Shown: piece by piece, positions 20,600 through 31,458 of the stretch
Layout of the letters: every line of letters begins with the position of its first letter
Position numbering within the stretch: the first letter of the stretch is position 1
DNA from: Sulfitobacter marinus
GTDB lineage: Bacteria > Pseudomonadota > Alphaproteobacteria > Rhodobacterales > Rhodobacteraceae
Length of the DNA: 64,000 nucleotides
Reading direction: 5' to 3'
NCBI RefSeq assembly: GCF_900116285.1
Contig: NZ_FPAJ01000001.1
Location: 682,001-746,000, forward strand
The notes under the pieces: model-generated
Told to the model about the DNA's origin: nothing
Database searches by the model: none
The model's input: the letters and a program-made list of their open reading frames with translations, nothing else
Program-made: the position numbers and the translations under genes

Positions 20600-22005
20600 T
20601 TTGGCAGCCCTCGCTGGATCACGGGCAGGGACCTAAGTACAAAGCTGTCATTGCAGCCATTCGGGGCGGTATTGAAACAGGCGCGCTGAAAGAGGGGGAC
20701 AAACTGCCCCCGGTGCGGGATCTGGCCTGGACCTTACAAATCACTCCGGGCACCGTGGCGCGCGCCTATACGATGCTGACCGAAAGCGGCACATTGCTGG
20801 CTGAGGTCGGGCGTGGGACTTTTGTTGCATCAAAGGCGCCGACACCCGAACCAGAAGGCCCCATTGAAATTGATGTGATCGCCCACCAGTCGCAAAAGCT
20901 GGATGACCACTATAACGTTAATATGTTTTCGCCGCATCTACCGTCACGCGGGCAGGCATCGCTGATCCGCAAGCTGTTGGCAGAAGTCGCGCAAGAACCG
21001 CCCTCGGGCATCATGCATTATCCCAGCCGTATCGGTGCGCAACCGGCCCGCGAAGCAGTGGTGCGATGGTTAACCGGCACACCGATGGGTGCCTTTGGTC
21101 AAAGTGATATCGTCCTGTCACACGGGGGGCAGCATGCGCTATTGCTGGCGTTTCAGGCAATCTTGCACGGGCGCAGGCCTGCGATTTTGATCGAAGAGCT
21201 GTCCTATCCCGGCTTTCGCCGCGCTGCCGAACTGCTGCGCGCCGATGTGATCCCGCTTGCGATGGACGCCGATGGTGTGATCCCCGAGGCGATGGAAGAG
21301 GCCGCGAAAAATCACGATGCGCAGATCTTTTGCACATCGCCAGAGGTTCACAACCCGACCGGCGGCTTTACCCCCGTCGCACGGCGCAATGAGTTGGTAC
21401 GGGTCGCGCGGAAATATGATATTCAGATCGTCGAAGATGATTGTTACCGGATGCGGGTCGAACGCGCACCGACCTACCGCATGCTGGCACCAGAACGCGG
21501 TTGGTATATCTCGTCGCTGGCAAAAATCCTGACCCCGGCCTTGCGGATCGGTTTTGCCATCGCCCCCGAAGGACGCACCCCCGATCTGCGCCGCGTGGCG
21601 GAATACAATTGCTTTGGCCTTGCTACGCCGTTGATTGACCTCTGCGCCAAGCTGCTGACCCACCCCCAAATCGACACCTTGGCGGAAAACACGCGCCAAG
21701 GCTTTAACGTCTATGTACAAAGCGCTGTGAACATTCTGGGCGGCTATGACGTAAGCTGGCGGGCTAACGTGCCCTATCTTTGGCTGCGCTTACCGCACGG
21801 CTGGCGGGCAGGGGCGTTTTGCCAGGCAGCAGAAGCCCAAGGTGTGCAGATCCGGTCCGCCGAGGAATTCGTCAGCCGTGACGCCCGCGCACCCCATGCG
21901 GTGCGTATGGCCGTGAATGCGGGTGTTTCGCTCGAAAGTTATGAAGCGGCGATTTTGCGGCTGCGTCAGCTTCTGGACAACCCGCCAGAGCAGTTGAGCG
22001 TGTGA
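20590..22005 (+). CDS. MocR-type GntR regulator with aminotransferase domain
   Basis: 471 residues from ATG 20590 (AAGGAA ten bases upstream). The N-terminal GntR winged helix (KYKAVIAAIRGGIETGALKEG, then LPPVRDLAW and GTVARAYTML) is joined to a class I aminotransferase domain. That domain contains the PLP-binding lysine in SSLAKILTPALRIGF and the loop TSPEVHNPTGG. MocR regulators use PLP or a PLP-amino-acid adduct as effector. PdxR-like, TauR-like or GabR-like roles are all possible. The divergent DUF1127 gene and repeats in the gap suggest autoregulation. Confidence 0.85.
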   Translation: MGTIWQPSLDHGQGPKYKAVIAAIRGGIETGALKEGDKLPPVRDLAWTLQITPGTVARAYTMLTESGTLLAEVGRGTFVASKAPTPEPEGPIEIDVIAHQSQKLDDHYNVNMFSPHLPSRGQASLIRKLLAEVAQEPPSGIMHYPSRIGAQPAREAVVRWLTGTPMGAFGQSDIVLSHGGQHALLLAFQAILHGRRPAILIEELSYPGFRRAAELLRADVIPLAMDADGVIPEAMEEAAKNHDAQIFCTSPEVHNPTGGFTPVARRNELVRVARKYDIQIVEDDCYRMRVERAPTYRMLAPERGWYISSLAKILTPALRIGFAIAPEGRTPDLRRVAEYNCFGLATPLIDLCAKLLTHPQIDTLAENTRQGFNVYVQSAVNILGGYDVSWRANVPYLWLRLPHGWRAGAFCQAAEAQGVQIRSAEEFVSRDARAPHAVRMAVNAGVSLESYEAAILRLRQLLDNPPEQLSV

Positions 22006-22075
22006 TTTTATGGGGTATTATTATACCTAATTTTCAAGACATTGTTTTTGAACGATTATTTCGGAAAAGCGGCGC

Positions 22076-22103
22076 TTGACGCGACATGGGGCGTGTTTAT
22101 AAC
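22076..22103 (+). promoter_or_regulatory. Promoter of the rplM-rpsI operon
   Basis: TTGACG (22076-22081) and TATAAC (22098-22103) are separated by 16 bp, a near-consensus sigma-70 promoter. Transcription would start near 22110, leaving a leader of about 60 bases before rplM. Confidence 0.7.
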
Positions 22104-22167
22104 CCAGCCATCAGATAGCGGGGTTCGCGTTTCGGGCCCCTTCACCAAATTAACGGGAATTCCCTCA

Positions 22168-22629
22168 ATGAAAACCTTTTCTGCAACACCGGCAGATATC
22201 GACAAGAAATGGATCATTGTCGACGCTGAAGGCGTCGTCCTTGGCCGTCTTGCATCGATCATCGCCATGCGTTTGCGCGGCAAGCACAAAGCATCCTACA
22301 CACCTCACATGGATTGCGGCGACAACGTCATCGTTATCAATGCCGAGAAAATCCAGATGACCGGCAAGAAGCGCGAAGAAAACTTCTATTGGCACACTGG
22401 CCACCCCGGTGGGATCAAAGAACGTACTAAGGCACAGATCCTTGAGGGTGCACACCCCGAGCGCGTCGTGACATTGGCCGTAAAGCGTATGTTGCCTGGC
22501 AACCGCCTGAGCCGCCAAATCATGACAAACCTGCGCGTTTATGCGGGTTCCGAACACCCCCACGAGGCGCAAAGCCCCGAGGTTCTGGATGTGAAATCCA
22601 TGAACCCTAAAAACACGCGGAGTGCATAA
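22168..22629 (+). CDS. rplM: 50S ribosomal protein L13
   Basis: 153 residues from ATG 22168. The sequence [20 protein letters not shown], then [18 protein letters not shown] and the C-terminal [20 protein letters not shown] are characteristic of alphaproteobacterial L13. Length is standard. A longer upstream frame exists but lacks conservation and would overlap the promoter. rpsI follows after two bases. Confidence 0.97.
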   Translation: MKTFSATPADIDKKWIIVDAEGVVLGRLASIIAMRLRGKHKASYTPHMDCGDNVIVINAEKIQMTGKKREENFYWHTGHPGGIKERTKAQILEGAHPERVVTLAVKRMLPGNRLSRQIMTNLRVYAGSEHPHEAQSPEVLDVKSMNPKNTRSA

Positions 22630-22631
22630 GC

Positions 22632-23132
22632 ATGGCTGATGAAATCAAAACACTCGAAGGCCTCGAAGCGGCTGTAACCGAGAACATCGGCGCTGTTCAA
22701 GGCACCGAAGTTGAAATGACCCCACGCGAGCCCGTTCGTGACGCGCTTGGCCGTTCCTATGCAACCGGAAAGCGTAAAGATGCGGTTGCCCGCGTCTGGA
22801 TCAAGCCCGGTTCCGGCAAGGTCATCGTAAACGGTAAGGCGCAAAACGAATATTTTGCACGCCCCGTTTTGCAGATGATCTTGGCACAGCCTTTCACAAT
22901 TACAGGCACTGACGGTCAGTTTGACGTTGTTGCAACTGTTAAAGGTGGCGGTCTGTCCGGTCAGGCCGGCGCGGTTAAGCACGGTGTTTCCAAAGCGCTG
23001 CAGCTTTATGATCCCTCCTTGCGCGGCGCGCTGAAAGCGGCAGGCTTCCTGACCCGTGACAGCCGTGTTGTTGAACGTAAGAAATACGGTAAGGCCAAAG
23101 CGCGTAAGAGCTTCCAGTTCTCCAAGCGCTAA
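22632..23132 (+). CDS. rpsI: 30S ribosomal protein S9
   Basis: 166 residues. The conserved core [20 protein letters not shown] and the C-terminal [20 protein letters not shown] ending in FSKR identify S9. An N-terminal extension of about 40 residues is normal in Rhodobacterales. It is co-transcribed with rplM, and an intrinsic terminator follows at 23155. Confidence 0.97.
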   Translation: MADEIKTLEGLEAAVTENIGAVQGTEVEMTPREPVRDALGRSYATGKRKDAVARVWIKPGSGKVIVNGKAQNEYFARPVLQMILAQPFTITGTDGQFDVVATVKGGGLSGQAGAVKHGVSKALQLYDPSLRGALKAAGFLTRDSRVVERKKYGKAKARKSFQFSKR

Positions 23133-23154
23133 GTTTTATCTACAAGACATTTGG

Positions 23155-23186
23155 AAAAGGCCGCTCCTGTCCGGGGCGGCCTTTTT
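23155..23186 (+). terminator. Intrinsic terminator of rplM-rpsI
   Basis: AAAAGGCCGC (23155-23164) pairs with the GCGGCC and T-run at 23176-23185, enclosing an 11-base loop. The T-run (TTTTT) follows directly. Confidence 0.85.
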
Positions 23187-23311
23187 CGTGTGGTGCTTGG
23201 GGCGGACCGGCCCTTCGGGGAGAGTTTATTTGGCAAAATGAAACGGGCGGGGTGGTTTTGTTTTGACCCTTGCGTGCTTAGATTGACGTTAAGGTTAAAG
23301 GAGACATCCCC

Positions 23312-24313
23312 ATGCGTTACTCTGTTCTGGATCTTTCGCCCGTCCCGGAAGGGTCGGATGCGCGCCAAGCCATTGCAAACACTATTGATTTGGCAAAGCG
23401 GGCCGAGGCGGTAGGGTATCACCGCTACTGGATGGCAGAGCATCATAACATGCCGGGGATTGCGTCAGCTGCGACGTCGGTTTTAATCGGCCATGTGGCA
23501 GATCATACTTCAACGATCCGGGTTGGCGCGGGTGGGATTATGTTGCCCAACCACGCGCCCTTGGCCATTGCAGAGCAGTTTGGCACCTTGGCGACAATCC
23601 ATGGCGACCGGATCGATTTGGGCTTGGGCCGCGCGCCCGGGGGTGATCAGGCCGTGTATCATGCGCTGCGGCGTGGAATGCAGGGCGGTGACCGGTTCCC
23701 CGATGATGTGGCAGAGTTGATAGGGTATCTTGACGACGCGCAGCCCAATGTGCCGGTCAAGGCGCATCCGGGCCAAGGCACCCATGTGCCAATCTGGATT
23801 TTGGGATCATCGCTGTATGGCGCGCAATTGGCGGCGCATTTCGGGTTGCCCTATGCGTTTGCCTCGCATTTTGCGCCGGATGCGTTGGAGGATGCGATTG
23901 CGATTTACCGACGTGATTTCAAACCCTCGGCGCAATGGGCCAAGCCACATTTTATGTTGGCCGCAAATGTGTTTGCTGCAGATACCGATGAACAGGGGGC
24001 ATATTTGCGCACCTCAATGCAGCAAGCCTTTGTCAGGTTGCGGACGGGAAGACCCGGCAAGCTGCCGCGCCCTGTCTATGATATTGACGCCGAAGTTGGC
24101 ACGCAGATGCGGCGCGCTGTCGATCAGGCGTTACGGGTCACTGCCGTCGGCAGCCCAGATAGCGTGCGCAGCCAGCTTGCGGCGCTGATTGAACGCTATC
24201 AACCCGATGAAATGATCCTGACGGGGCAAATCCACGATCATGCGGCGCGGGTCAAATCCTTTGAGATCGCGGCGGAAGTGTTGTCAGACCTGACGGGGCA
24301 GGTGGCTGCTTGA
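23312..24313 (+). CDS. LLM-class (luciferase-like) flavin-dependent oxidoreductase
   Basis: 333 residues with AAAGGAG before the ATG. The N-terminus [19 protein letters not shown], then [36 protein letters not shown] and [10 protein letters not shown], is the bacterial luciferase-like TIM barrel of the YhbW group. These enzymes use FMNH2 or F420-like cofactors; the real substrate of the YhbW group is unknown. It converges with the TetR gene, with 10 bases between stops. Confidence 0.85.
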   Translation: MRYSVLDLSPVPEGSDARQAIANTIDLAKRAEAVGYHRYWMAEHHNMPGIASAATSVLIGHVADHTSTIRVGAGGIMLPNHAPLAIAEQFGTLATIHGDRIDLGLGRAPGGDQAVYHALRRGMQGGDRFPDDVAELIGYLDDAQPNVPVKAHPGQGTHVPIWILGSSLYGAQLAAHFGLPYAFASHFAPDALEDAIAIYRRDFKPSAQWAKPHFMLAANVFAADTDEQGAYLRTSMQQAFVRLRTGRPGKLPRPVYDIDAEVGTQMRRAVDQALRVTAVGSPDSVRSQLAALIERYQPDEMILTGQIHDHAARVKSFEIAAEVLSDLTGQVAA

Positions 24314-24323
24314 TAAGTCGCGC

Positions 24324-24941
24324 TTACGTGTCGGGATCGACCAAGCCCAGCCCGCGCAGGTAAATGCCAACGCCGCTTTCCAGCAACTCATCGGCTGGAA
24401 AGGGCGATGCCCGCCCGGGGCTGTTGCGCGCGAAAAGTTCGACCACTCCGTGGCTGAACGCCCAGACATGGGCCGAGAACATTGACGCAGGGGGCCGCTT
24501 TTCAACCGGAATATGCTGGCTAAGATCGCTTGCAGCTTGCTCAAGAACGTTGTTGGCCCGATTGGCTGCGGCGGCAAGTTCGGGCGTGCGATTGACGGAA
24601 ATGCCGCTTTCGAACATCGCAATGTAATGGCCGGGGTTGGCCCGGGCAAAGGCCAGATAGGCGCGGCTGGTTGCCTCGAACGCCTTGAGCGCGGAGGGTT
24701 GTCCGGAATTATACGCGGTCTCCATCAGCTCTGCGAAAATCACATAGCCTTGCAGCGCCCCTTCGGCGATCAGGTCTTCGCGCCCCTCGAAATGGCGGTA
24801 CACGGCGGCGGGGGTTACACCCGCTTGTTTGGCCGCCTCTGAAAGGGTGAATCCCGTGGGACCGCGCAGCTCGATCAGCTCGAGTGCTGCGTCGATCAGC
24901 GCCTGGCGTAGATTGCCGTGATGATACCCTTGCTTAGGCAT
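24324..24941 (-). CDS. TetR-family transcriptional regulator
   Basis: 205 residues from ATG 24941. The N-terminal helix-turn-helix reads [20 protein letters not shown] followed by [23 protein letters not shown], classic TetR. The C-terminal domain resembles the TetR_C group found in AcrR-like regulators. Its start overlaps the 3' end of ppk2 by eight bases, so it is translated from the ppk2 message. It may respond to a metabolite linked to polyphosphate or the neighbouring oxidoreductase; that is inference. Confidence 0.88.
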   Translation of the reverse strand: MPKQGYHHGNLRQALIDAALELIELRGPTGFTLSEAAKQAGVTPAAVYRHFEGREDLIAEGALQGYVIFAELMETAYNSGQPSALKAFEATSRAYLAFARANPGHYIAMFESGISVNRTPELAAAANRANNVLEQAASDLSQHIPVEKRPPASMFSAHVWAFSHGVVELFARNSPGRASPFPADELLESGVGIYLRGLGLVDPDT

Positions 24942-25803
24942 CCCAGATATCCGGACCGCCGCAAATCTGATCGTCAATCGTGCCGATGGCGCGGACGTCT
25001 TTATAGGCATAATCAAACGCATGTAGCACAGTACGGATCGCCTGCAATCGGGCGCGGCGTTTGTCATCGGACCGGATGACCGTCCAGGGCGTGATGTCGT
25101 TGTGGCTGCGCGCCAGTGTGTCGCTGATTGCGGCGCTATAGACATCCCATTTGGCCAGGCCTTTGACGTCGATCATGCTGAGCTTCCACTGCTTGAGCGG
25201 ATCACGTTCGCGCGCCAGCATGCGGCGCAGCTGTTCGGCGCGGCCAACGTTCAGCCAGAACTTGAACAGATGAATACCGTCATCCACGATCATCTGCTCA
25301 AACGGCACGACCTGAGAGAAAAAATGTTCGCGCTGCGCATCGGTGCAAAAGCCAAACACCGGCTCAACCACGCCACGGTTATACCATGACCGGTCAAAGA
25401 AGGCCGAATTGCCAGCGGTCGGTAAGTGCTGGATATAACGTTGGAAATACCATTGACCCATTTCGGTTTCGGTGGGTTTGGGCAGGGCGACGATATGCGC
25501 CTCGCGCGGGTTCAGGTTTTCGCGGAAACGCTCAATGGTGCCGCCCTTGCCAGCGGTATCGCGCCCCTCGAACACCATGGCGATCCGGGTCCCAGTGTCG
25601 CGCGCCCATGATTGCAATTTGACCAGTTCGATCTGCAGACGTGCCATTTCCTTGTCATAGCTTTTGCGGCCCATCCGTTCGGAATGCGGATAGCTGTCGC
25701 CCAAAATATCGTCCTTTTCCGCGCGCTTGATCTCTTTGCGGATTGAATCGGGGGCTTCATTTTCGAAATAGGCGCTGATTGCCCCGTCAAATGGCAGGTC
25801 CAT
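24934..25803 (-). CDS. ppk2: Polyphosphate kinase 2 (single-domain)
   Basis: 289 residues, AGGAGG before the ATG. Walker A is [13 protein letters not shown] (about residues 78-90), and the Walker B/lid region is [15 protein letters not shown]. The C-terminal part includes [19 protein letters not shown]2 enzymes move phosphate between polyphosphate and nucleoside diphosphates; one-domain class I members make ATP or GTP from ADP or GDP. It shares a transcript with the overlapping tetR gene. Confidence 0.92.
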   Translation of the reverse strand: MDLPFDGAISAYFENEAPDSIRKEIKRAEKDDILGDSYPHSERMGRKSYDKEMARLQIELVKLQSWARDTGTRIAMVFEGRDTAGKGGTIERFRENLNPREAHIVALPKPTETEMGQWYFQRYIQHLPTAGNSAFFDRSWYNRGVVEPVFGFCTDAQREHFFSQVVPFEQMIVDDGIHLFKFWLNVGRAEQLRRMLARERDPLKQWKLSMIDVKGLAKWDVYSAAISDTLARSHNDITPWTVIRSDDKRRARLQAIRTVLHAFDYAYKDVRAIGTIDDQICGGPDIWDA

Positions 25804-25852
25804 GGCGGCCTCCTGAGTGGTGTTGTTATCTTGTTATGAAGCGTTCCGGCCC

Positions 25853-26812
25853 CTAGCGCAAACCCGCACGCGCGGTTGCGCGGTCAATCGCGTCAAAAAC
25901 CGCGCGGCGTTCAACATGTTGGGGCATATGACCGATGCCGGGCAGGGTGGTCAGATGGGCGTTGGGCAGTTGCGTCATCAAAACCTTGGCGTGGATATCC
26001 ATCGGCACAATCGTATCTGCGGTGCCGTGGATCACCTCAACCGGCATGGTCAGGCTGCTGTAGCGTGGGACCATTTCCTTGATATGGGGTAAAAGCGAAT
26101 TCACCTGTTGGGAATTGGCCCGCATCGAAACGCGGCGCAGGGCAAGGTCGGGGCCGATATGACTGATATACCCCGCCGGGCTGGGCTGAGGCGCAAAGAT
26201 ACTGTCGATGCTGTGCTGCACCAGTTTTTCAGGCCAAAATCCCATGATGACAGGGATCAACAAACCACTGCCAAGGGTCGATCCGGTCAGCTGATATTGC
26301 CAGCCAAGGCTGCCGGGCCATTCCTCGGACACGGCAGAGACAAGAACGAGCGCGCTGGTCTGATCGGGCCGTGCCAAACCCCATGCCAAAGCGACCGCCC
26401 CACCGTAAGAATGACCTAGAACGATCGGCTTATGAACGCCCAGTTGATCGGCTGCCTGTTGCAACAGCGCCGCTTGATCGGCAGGTGATGCGGCGCGCTT
26501 GTTCCACGCACCGGCGTGCTGCGGCAAAACGTCGGTCCAGCCAAGGCCGGGACGGTCGAACAGGATCACGCGGTAACGGGTGGCCAGTTCATCAACCATG
26601 TCAAAGGTGAAATCGCGCATATTGCCCGATGCGCCGTGGATCAGCACCAGATCCGGCCCGCTGCCACGGACCAGCGCGTGCACCTTTGTGCCGCCAACAT
26701 CCAGCAGTTCACCAATAGGGGGATATTGTGCATTCGCTGCGGCCTCGCGACGGTAAGCGCGCCATTGGACAAGGGCCGTTAGCCCCACAATCAGCAGGAC
26801 AGTTGTCAGCAT
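25853..26812 (-). CDS. Membrane-anchored alpha/beta hydrolase
   Basis: 319 residues. An N-terminal hydrophobic segment (MLTTVLLIVGLTALVQWRAY) acts as signal anchor. The hydrolase fold follows: LVLIHGASGNMRDF (oxyanion loop), nucleophile Ser135 in LGHSYGGAV, acid in HGTADTIVP and His in GIGHMPQHVE. A complete catalytic triad is visible. Substrate unknown; the sequence resembles epoxide hydrolase and haloperoxidase-like esterases. It starts 3 bases from the metA stop, so the two may share a transcript. Confidence 0.82.
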   Translation of the reverse strand: MLTTVLLIVGLTALVQWRAYRREAAANAQYPPIGELLDVGGTKVHALVRGSGPDLVLIHGASGNMRDFTFDMVDELATRYRVILFDRPGLGWTDVLPQHAGAWNKRAASPADQAALLQQAADQLGVHKPIVLGHSYGGAVALAWGLARPDQTSALVLVSAVSEEWPGSLGWQYQLTGSTLGSGLLIPVIMGFWPEKLVQHSIDSIFAPQPSPAGYISHIGPDLALRRVSMRANSQQVNSLLPHIKEMVPRYSSLTMPVEVIHGTADTIVPMDIHAKVLMTQLPNAHLTTLPGIGHMPQHVERRAVFDAIDRATARAGLR

Positions 26813-26815
26813 AGG

Positions 26816-27733
26816 TTAAGTGCCAATTTTTGTGATATCAAAATGCGTCGACTGGTAAATTTCGTTGATCCAGTTGCCATACAGCAGATGAGCATGGCTG
26901 CGCCACCGGTTCAGCGGCACCTGTGCGGGGTCGTCATTGGGATAATAATTACCCGGCACATTGATCGGCACGCCCGCTTCGACATCGCGGTCATATTCGT
27001 CTTTCAGCGTGTCGCGGTCGTATTCAAAGTGGTTAAAGATATAGAGCGCGCGGTGCGCCGCATCTTCGACCAGACAGGGGCCAACCTCGGAACTGCCCAA
27101 CAGAATGTTCAGACCCGGCACGGCCTCTACTTCCGCCGCGCGCATTTCGGTCCACCGGCTGACAGGCACCACGCAATCATCTGAAAAACCACGTAAATAG
27201 GGCGAGGACGGCATCAGGTTTGTATGTCTGAAACAGCCAAAGGCCTTGTGATCCAGCATGTGCTTTTTCACACCGTGGAAATGGTTAATCATCGCCATGC
27301 CGCCCCAGCAAACGCCAAAGGTCGAATGCACGTTGGTTTGGGTCCAATCCATCACGCGGGTCAATTCATCCCAATAGGTGACGTCCTCGAAATCCATATG
27401 CTCGATCGGCGCGCCTGTGATGATCAAACCATCGAATTTCTCGTCCCAGACTTCGGACACAGGGCGGTAAAAGCTTTCCATATGCTCGGCGGCCGTGTTG
27501 CGCGACTGGTGGTCTGACATGCGCAGCAGACTTAATTCAATCTGCAAGGGCGTCGCCCCGATCAGGCGGGCAAACTGGTTTTCCGTCTGGATCTTTTTTG
27601 GCATCAGGTTCAGCAAGGCGATGCGCAGCGGGCGGATGTCCTGCTTGGCCGCCTGACCTTCATCAAGCACCATAACGCCTTCGTGTGTGAGCACATCATA
27701 GGCGGGCAGGTCAGAAGGGAGCTTGATCGGCAT
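26816..27733 (-). CDS. metA: Homoserine O-acyltransferase MetA, predicted acetyl-CoA specific
   Basis: 305 residues of the MetA family. The acyl-carrying nucleophile is Cys142 in FGVCWGGMA, and the family stretch [20 protein letters not shown] is intact. Position 111, the residue known to decide acyl-donor choice, is Glu (TGAPIEHMD). E. coli succinyltransferase has Gly there; Bacillus acetyltransferases have Glu. The enzyme therefore probably makes O-acetylhomoserine for methionine synthesis. I searched the 77 bases upstream for a SAM-II riboswitch and did not find one. Confidence 0.92.
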   Translation of the reverse strand: MPIKLPSDLPAYDVLTHEGVMVLDEGQAAKQDIRPLRIALLNLMPKKIQTENQFARLIGATPLQIELSLLRMSDHQSRNTAAEHMESFYRPVSEVWDEKFDGLIITGAPIEHMDFEDVTYWDELTRVMDWTQTNVHSTFGVCWGGMAMINHFHGVKKHMLDHKAFGCFRHTNLMPSSPYLRGFSDDCVVPVSRWTEMRAAEVEAVPGLNILLGSSEVGPCLVEDAAHRALYIFNHFEYDRDTLKDEYDRDVEAGVPINVPGNYYPNDDPAQVPLNRWRSHAHLLYGNWINEIYQSTHFDITKIGT

Positions 27734-27810
27734 AGGTGAAGTCCAACTTGAAACAAACGGCTAGAAAAGGGTGATCAGTAGATAGAGCGCGCGGGCGTCA
27801 CTGCCAAGGG

Positions 27811-28665
27811 TCAGCCGTCGATTGCGTTGGCGATGAGGTCGACAAAATCGTCTTCACAGGTCAATGCGGCCACTTGATCGGCGGTCACGGTCACACCCCA
27901 ACGGGCCATCGCCTCATAGCGGGGCTGACGGTGGGCAAGCGCTTGGGCATAGGTCCAACGCACAAAGGCATCAGGATCAACTTCGTCCTCTTCACAATTG
28001 TTTTCGCTCAGATATTCATCCCAAACCCGTGCCAAAAATTCGGGCTGATAGGCCATCGGCTTGGGGGCCTTATCAAAGCGGCGTATCAATTCCTGCGTAT
28101 GCGCCTCATCGCCTTTGATCCAGACCAGCAGGCATTCCTTGGCCAGCGCCGTCATCAGCGGATCGTGATCATCGTTTGGGTCTGCCCATTCGCAAATTGA
28201 TCCGCCAGTGTCGCAGATGAAATGTGGGTAATCATACAATGCTTGCGCTCGCTCGGCAAAATGCGCGGTGTCCATCAGCGCCGATAGCTCTGCTTGTTTG
28301 AACGCTTCCTGGCGTTTTGCGTATTCCGCCATCGGCAAACCACCCTTGGCCGGATCGCCCGGCTTGCCCAGCCATGTGGCGACGGGGCTTAGGTTATCAA
28401 AGGTGATGTTCGACCCGATATAAATGCTGTCGCTTAGCAGAAGATCGCGCAGAAACGGTACTTTCATCGCTTCGGCTTTGGCGTTATCGGCAATGGTTTC
28501 GCCCAGATAACGGGTGCCAATGCGGTAATCGATGGAATAGTGAAACCAGTTGCCATTGCCGCGCAACAGATGGGCGAGGTGGGTTTTCCCAAGGCCCGAC
28601 ATGGCAAACAACAGCACCTTTTTGCGCGGTGCCGCACGCCATGCATCAGCAGAAGGGTAAAGCAT
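27811..28665 (-). CDS. P-loop ATPase/kinase-like protein of unknown function
   Basis: 284 residues from ATG 28665, with AAGGA eight bases upstream. The P-loop is LLFAMSGLGKTHLAHLL near the N-terminus, following MLYPSADAWRAAPRKK. A further conserved-looking segment is FICDTGGSICEWADPND. The second half (CLLVWIKGDEAHTQELIRRF and ARVWDEYL) is charged and helical. I recognise it as a protein found in many roseobacters, usually called 'ATPase', without a known role. It shares orientation with metA but has a 77-base gap. Confidence 0.7.
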   Translation of the reverse strand: MLYPSADAWRAAPRKKVLLFAMSGLGKTHLAHLLRGNGNWFHYSIDYRIGTRYLGETIADNAKAEAMKVPFLRDLLLSDSIYIGSNITFDNLSPVATWLGKPGDPAKGGLPMAEYAKRQEAFKQAELSALMDTAHFAERAQALYDYPHFICDTGGSICEWADPNDDHDPLMTALAKECLLVWIKGDEAHTQELIRRFDKAPKPMAYQPEFLARVWDEYLSENNCEEDEVDPDAFVRWTYAQALAHRQPRYEAMARWGVTVTADQVAALTCEDDFVDLIANAIDG

Positions 28666-28774
28666 CGGTATCGTCCTTGGACCAAACGGTTTTGCATTAA
28701 CTATCAAATGGCTTGCAGATAAACTAGCCACCCGTGCTGTCGCAGCCAAAATTGAACACTATGGCCCAATGTCG

Positions 28775-29638
28775 CTAGGCCTGCTTGTGGGTTTCAAACC
28801 AGATATTGATATAATTTCCTGCAAATATGATGGCAGCCCCGACAAAGACCCAAACATCCAACGCTTCGGCATAAACCAGCATACCGATGATCGCGATGAC
28901 GGGCAGGCGGATGAAATCGATCGGCACGACCACCGTGGCGGGGGCGATGGACAAGGCAGTCGTCAGACAATAATGTGCCACCAGCCCGGCGATCCCGATC
29001 ACCAGCAAAAGCAATCCGTGCTGCCCGGCTGGCAGGGCAATATCCCCATCATATCCCGCCATAACTAATCCAAAAAACAACTGCGTCACGGTCAGGTAAA
29101 ACAGGATCGTGGTGATGGTCTGCGTGCGCGTCAAACGTTTCGTCAGCATGATCGTCAGGGCAAAGAAGATCGCCGAGGATGCCGCCGTCACAACACCCGC
29201 ATTGATCCCTGCAACCGTGGGCCGGGCCACAATCAAAATCCCGACAAAACCCATGATCGCCGCCAAGGCCCTGATCTTGGTAAGCTTTTCACCTAAAATC
29301 AGCGGAGACAGTACGATCACCCATAAGGGCGACGTAAATTCCAACGCGAAAACCTGTGCCAGCGGAATCATCGTCACCGCATAAAACCACAGGTTTTGCC
29401 CGGTGAAATGCGCCAGATTGCGCCCGATCTGAAGCCCCAAATCACGGGTGTTGATCTGCCGCCACGCACCGGTGGCAAATGCAAGTGTCATAACGACCAG
29501 AACACCAACCGCTGATCGGTACATCATAATCTCGAAGGTATCGTAAACCCCCGAAAGCTCGCGACCCGCGACAGCCATCGCGGAAAATGAACTGATCGAC
29601 CCGACCATCCAAAACGCTGCCGTAAGGGTCGGGCTCAC
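28775..29638 (-). CDS. EamA/DMT-family transporter
   Basis: A ten-span membrane protein of about 287 residues built from two EamA repeats. Examples of the spans are VGVLVVMTLAFATGAW and IIFAGNYINIWFETHKQA at the C-terminus. It is likely a drug or metabolite exporter; substrate unknown. I prefer GTG 29638, which has GGAAA seven bases upstream. The longer frame from ATG 29740 would overlap guaA by 44 bases and adds a polar extension not expected for the family. Confidence 0.8.
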   Translation of the reverse strand: MSPTLTAAFWMVGSISSFSAMAVAGRELSGVYDTFEIMMYRSAVGVLVVMTLAFATGAWRQINTRDLGLQIGRNLAHFTGQNLWFYAVTMIPLAQVFALEFTSPLWVIVLSPLILGEKLTKIRALAAIMGFVGILIVARPTVAGINAGVVTAASSAIFFALTIMLTKRLTRTQTITTILFYLTVTQLFFGLVMAGYDGDIALPAGQHGLLLLVIGIAGLVAHYCLTTALSIAPATVVVPIDFIRLPVIAIIGMLVYAEALDVWVFVGAAIIFAGNYINIWFETHKQA

Positions 29639-29696
29639 AACACTATTTCCAAATGGGCTAAAATCCTCGCCGAAGGCAAAGAATCTCTTTTGACCT

Positions 29697-31259
<1,563 letters not shown>

Positions 31260-31302
31260 GCAGACTGATTATGGGCGGATGGCCCGCGTGGCAAGAGAGG
31301 AC

Positions 31303-31343
31303 TGGGGGCCAGCCCCCAGACCCCCGGGATATTTTTGAGCCAG
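31303..31343. repeat. Dispersed GC-rich repeat, copy B
   Basis: TGGGGG (31303-31308) pairs with CCCCCA (31313-31318), followed by GACCCCCGGGATATTTTTG. The CCCCGGGAT core and the T-rich end match copies at 8594 and 57736. It lies between the divergent guaA and mttB-like genes. Confidence 0.6.
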
Positions 31344-31458
31344 AGAAGGGATGAACGTCGGACAATGTCGGTTTTTGACGCCTAAAGCCGTTATCTGCGT
31401 GAAGCGGTGCCTGAGAATAAGGTAGCTAGGCCGCAGATTTGGCGAAAAGGAAAATATC

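Noticed and set aside
27734..27810. SAM-II riboswitch upstream of metA
   Set aside because: SAM-II elements are common at this position in alphaproteobacteria, but the expected conserved core was not found on the metA strand. A GGCTAGAAAAGGG on the opposite strand looks superficially similar but points the wrong way.
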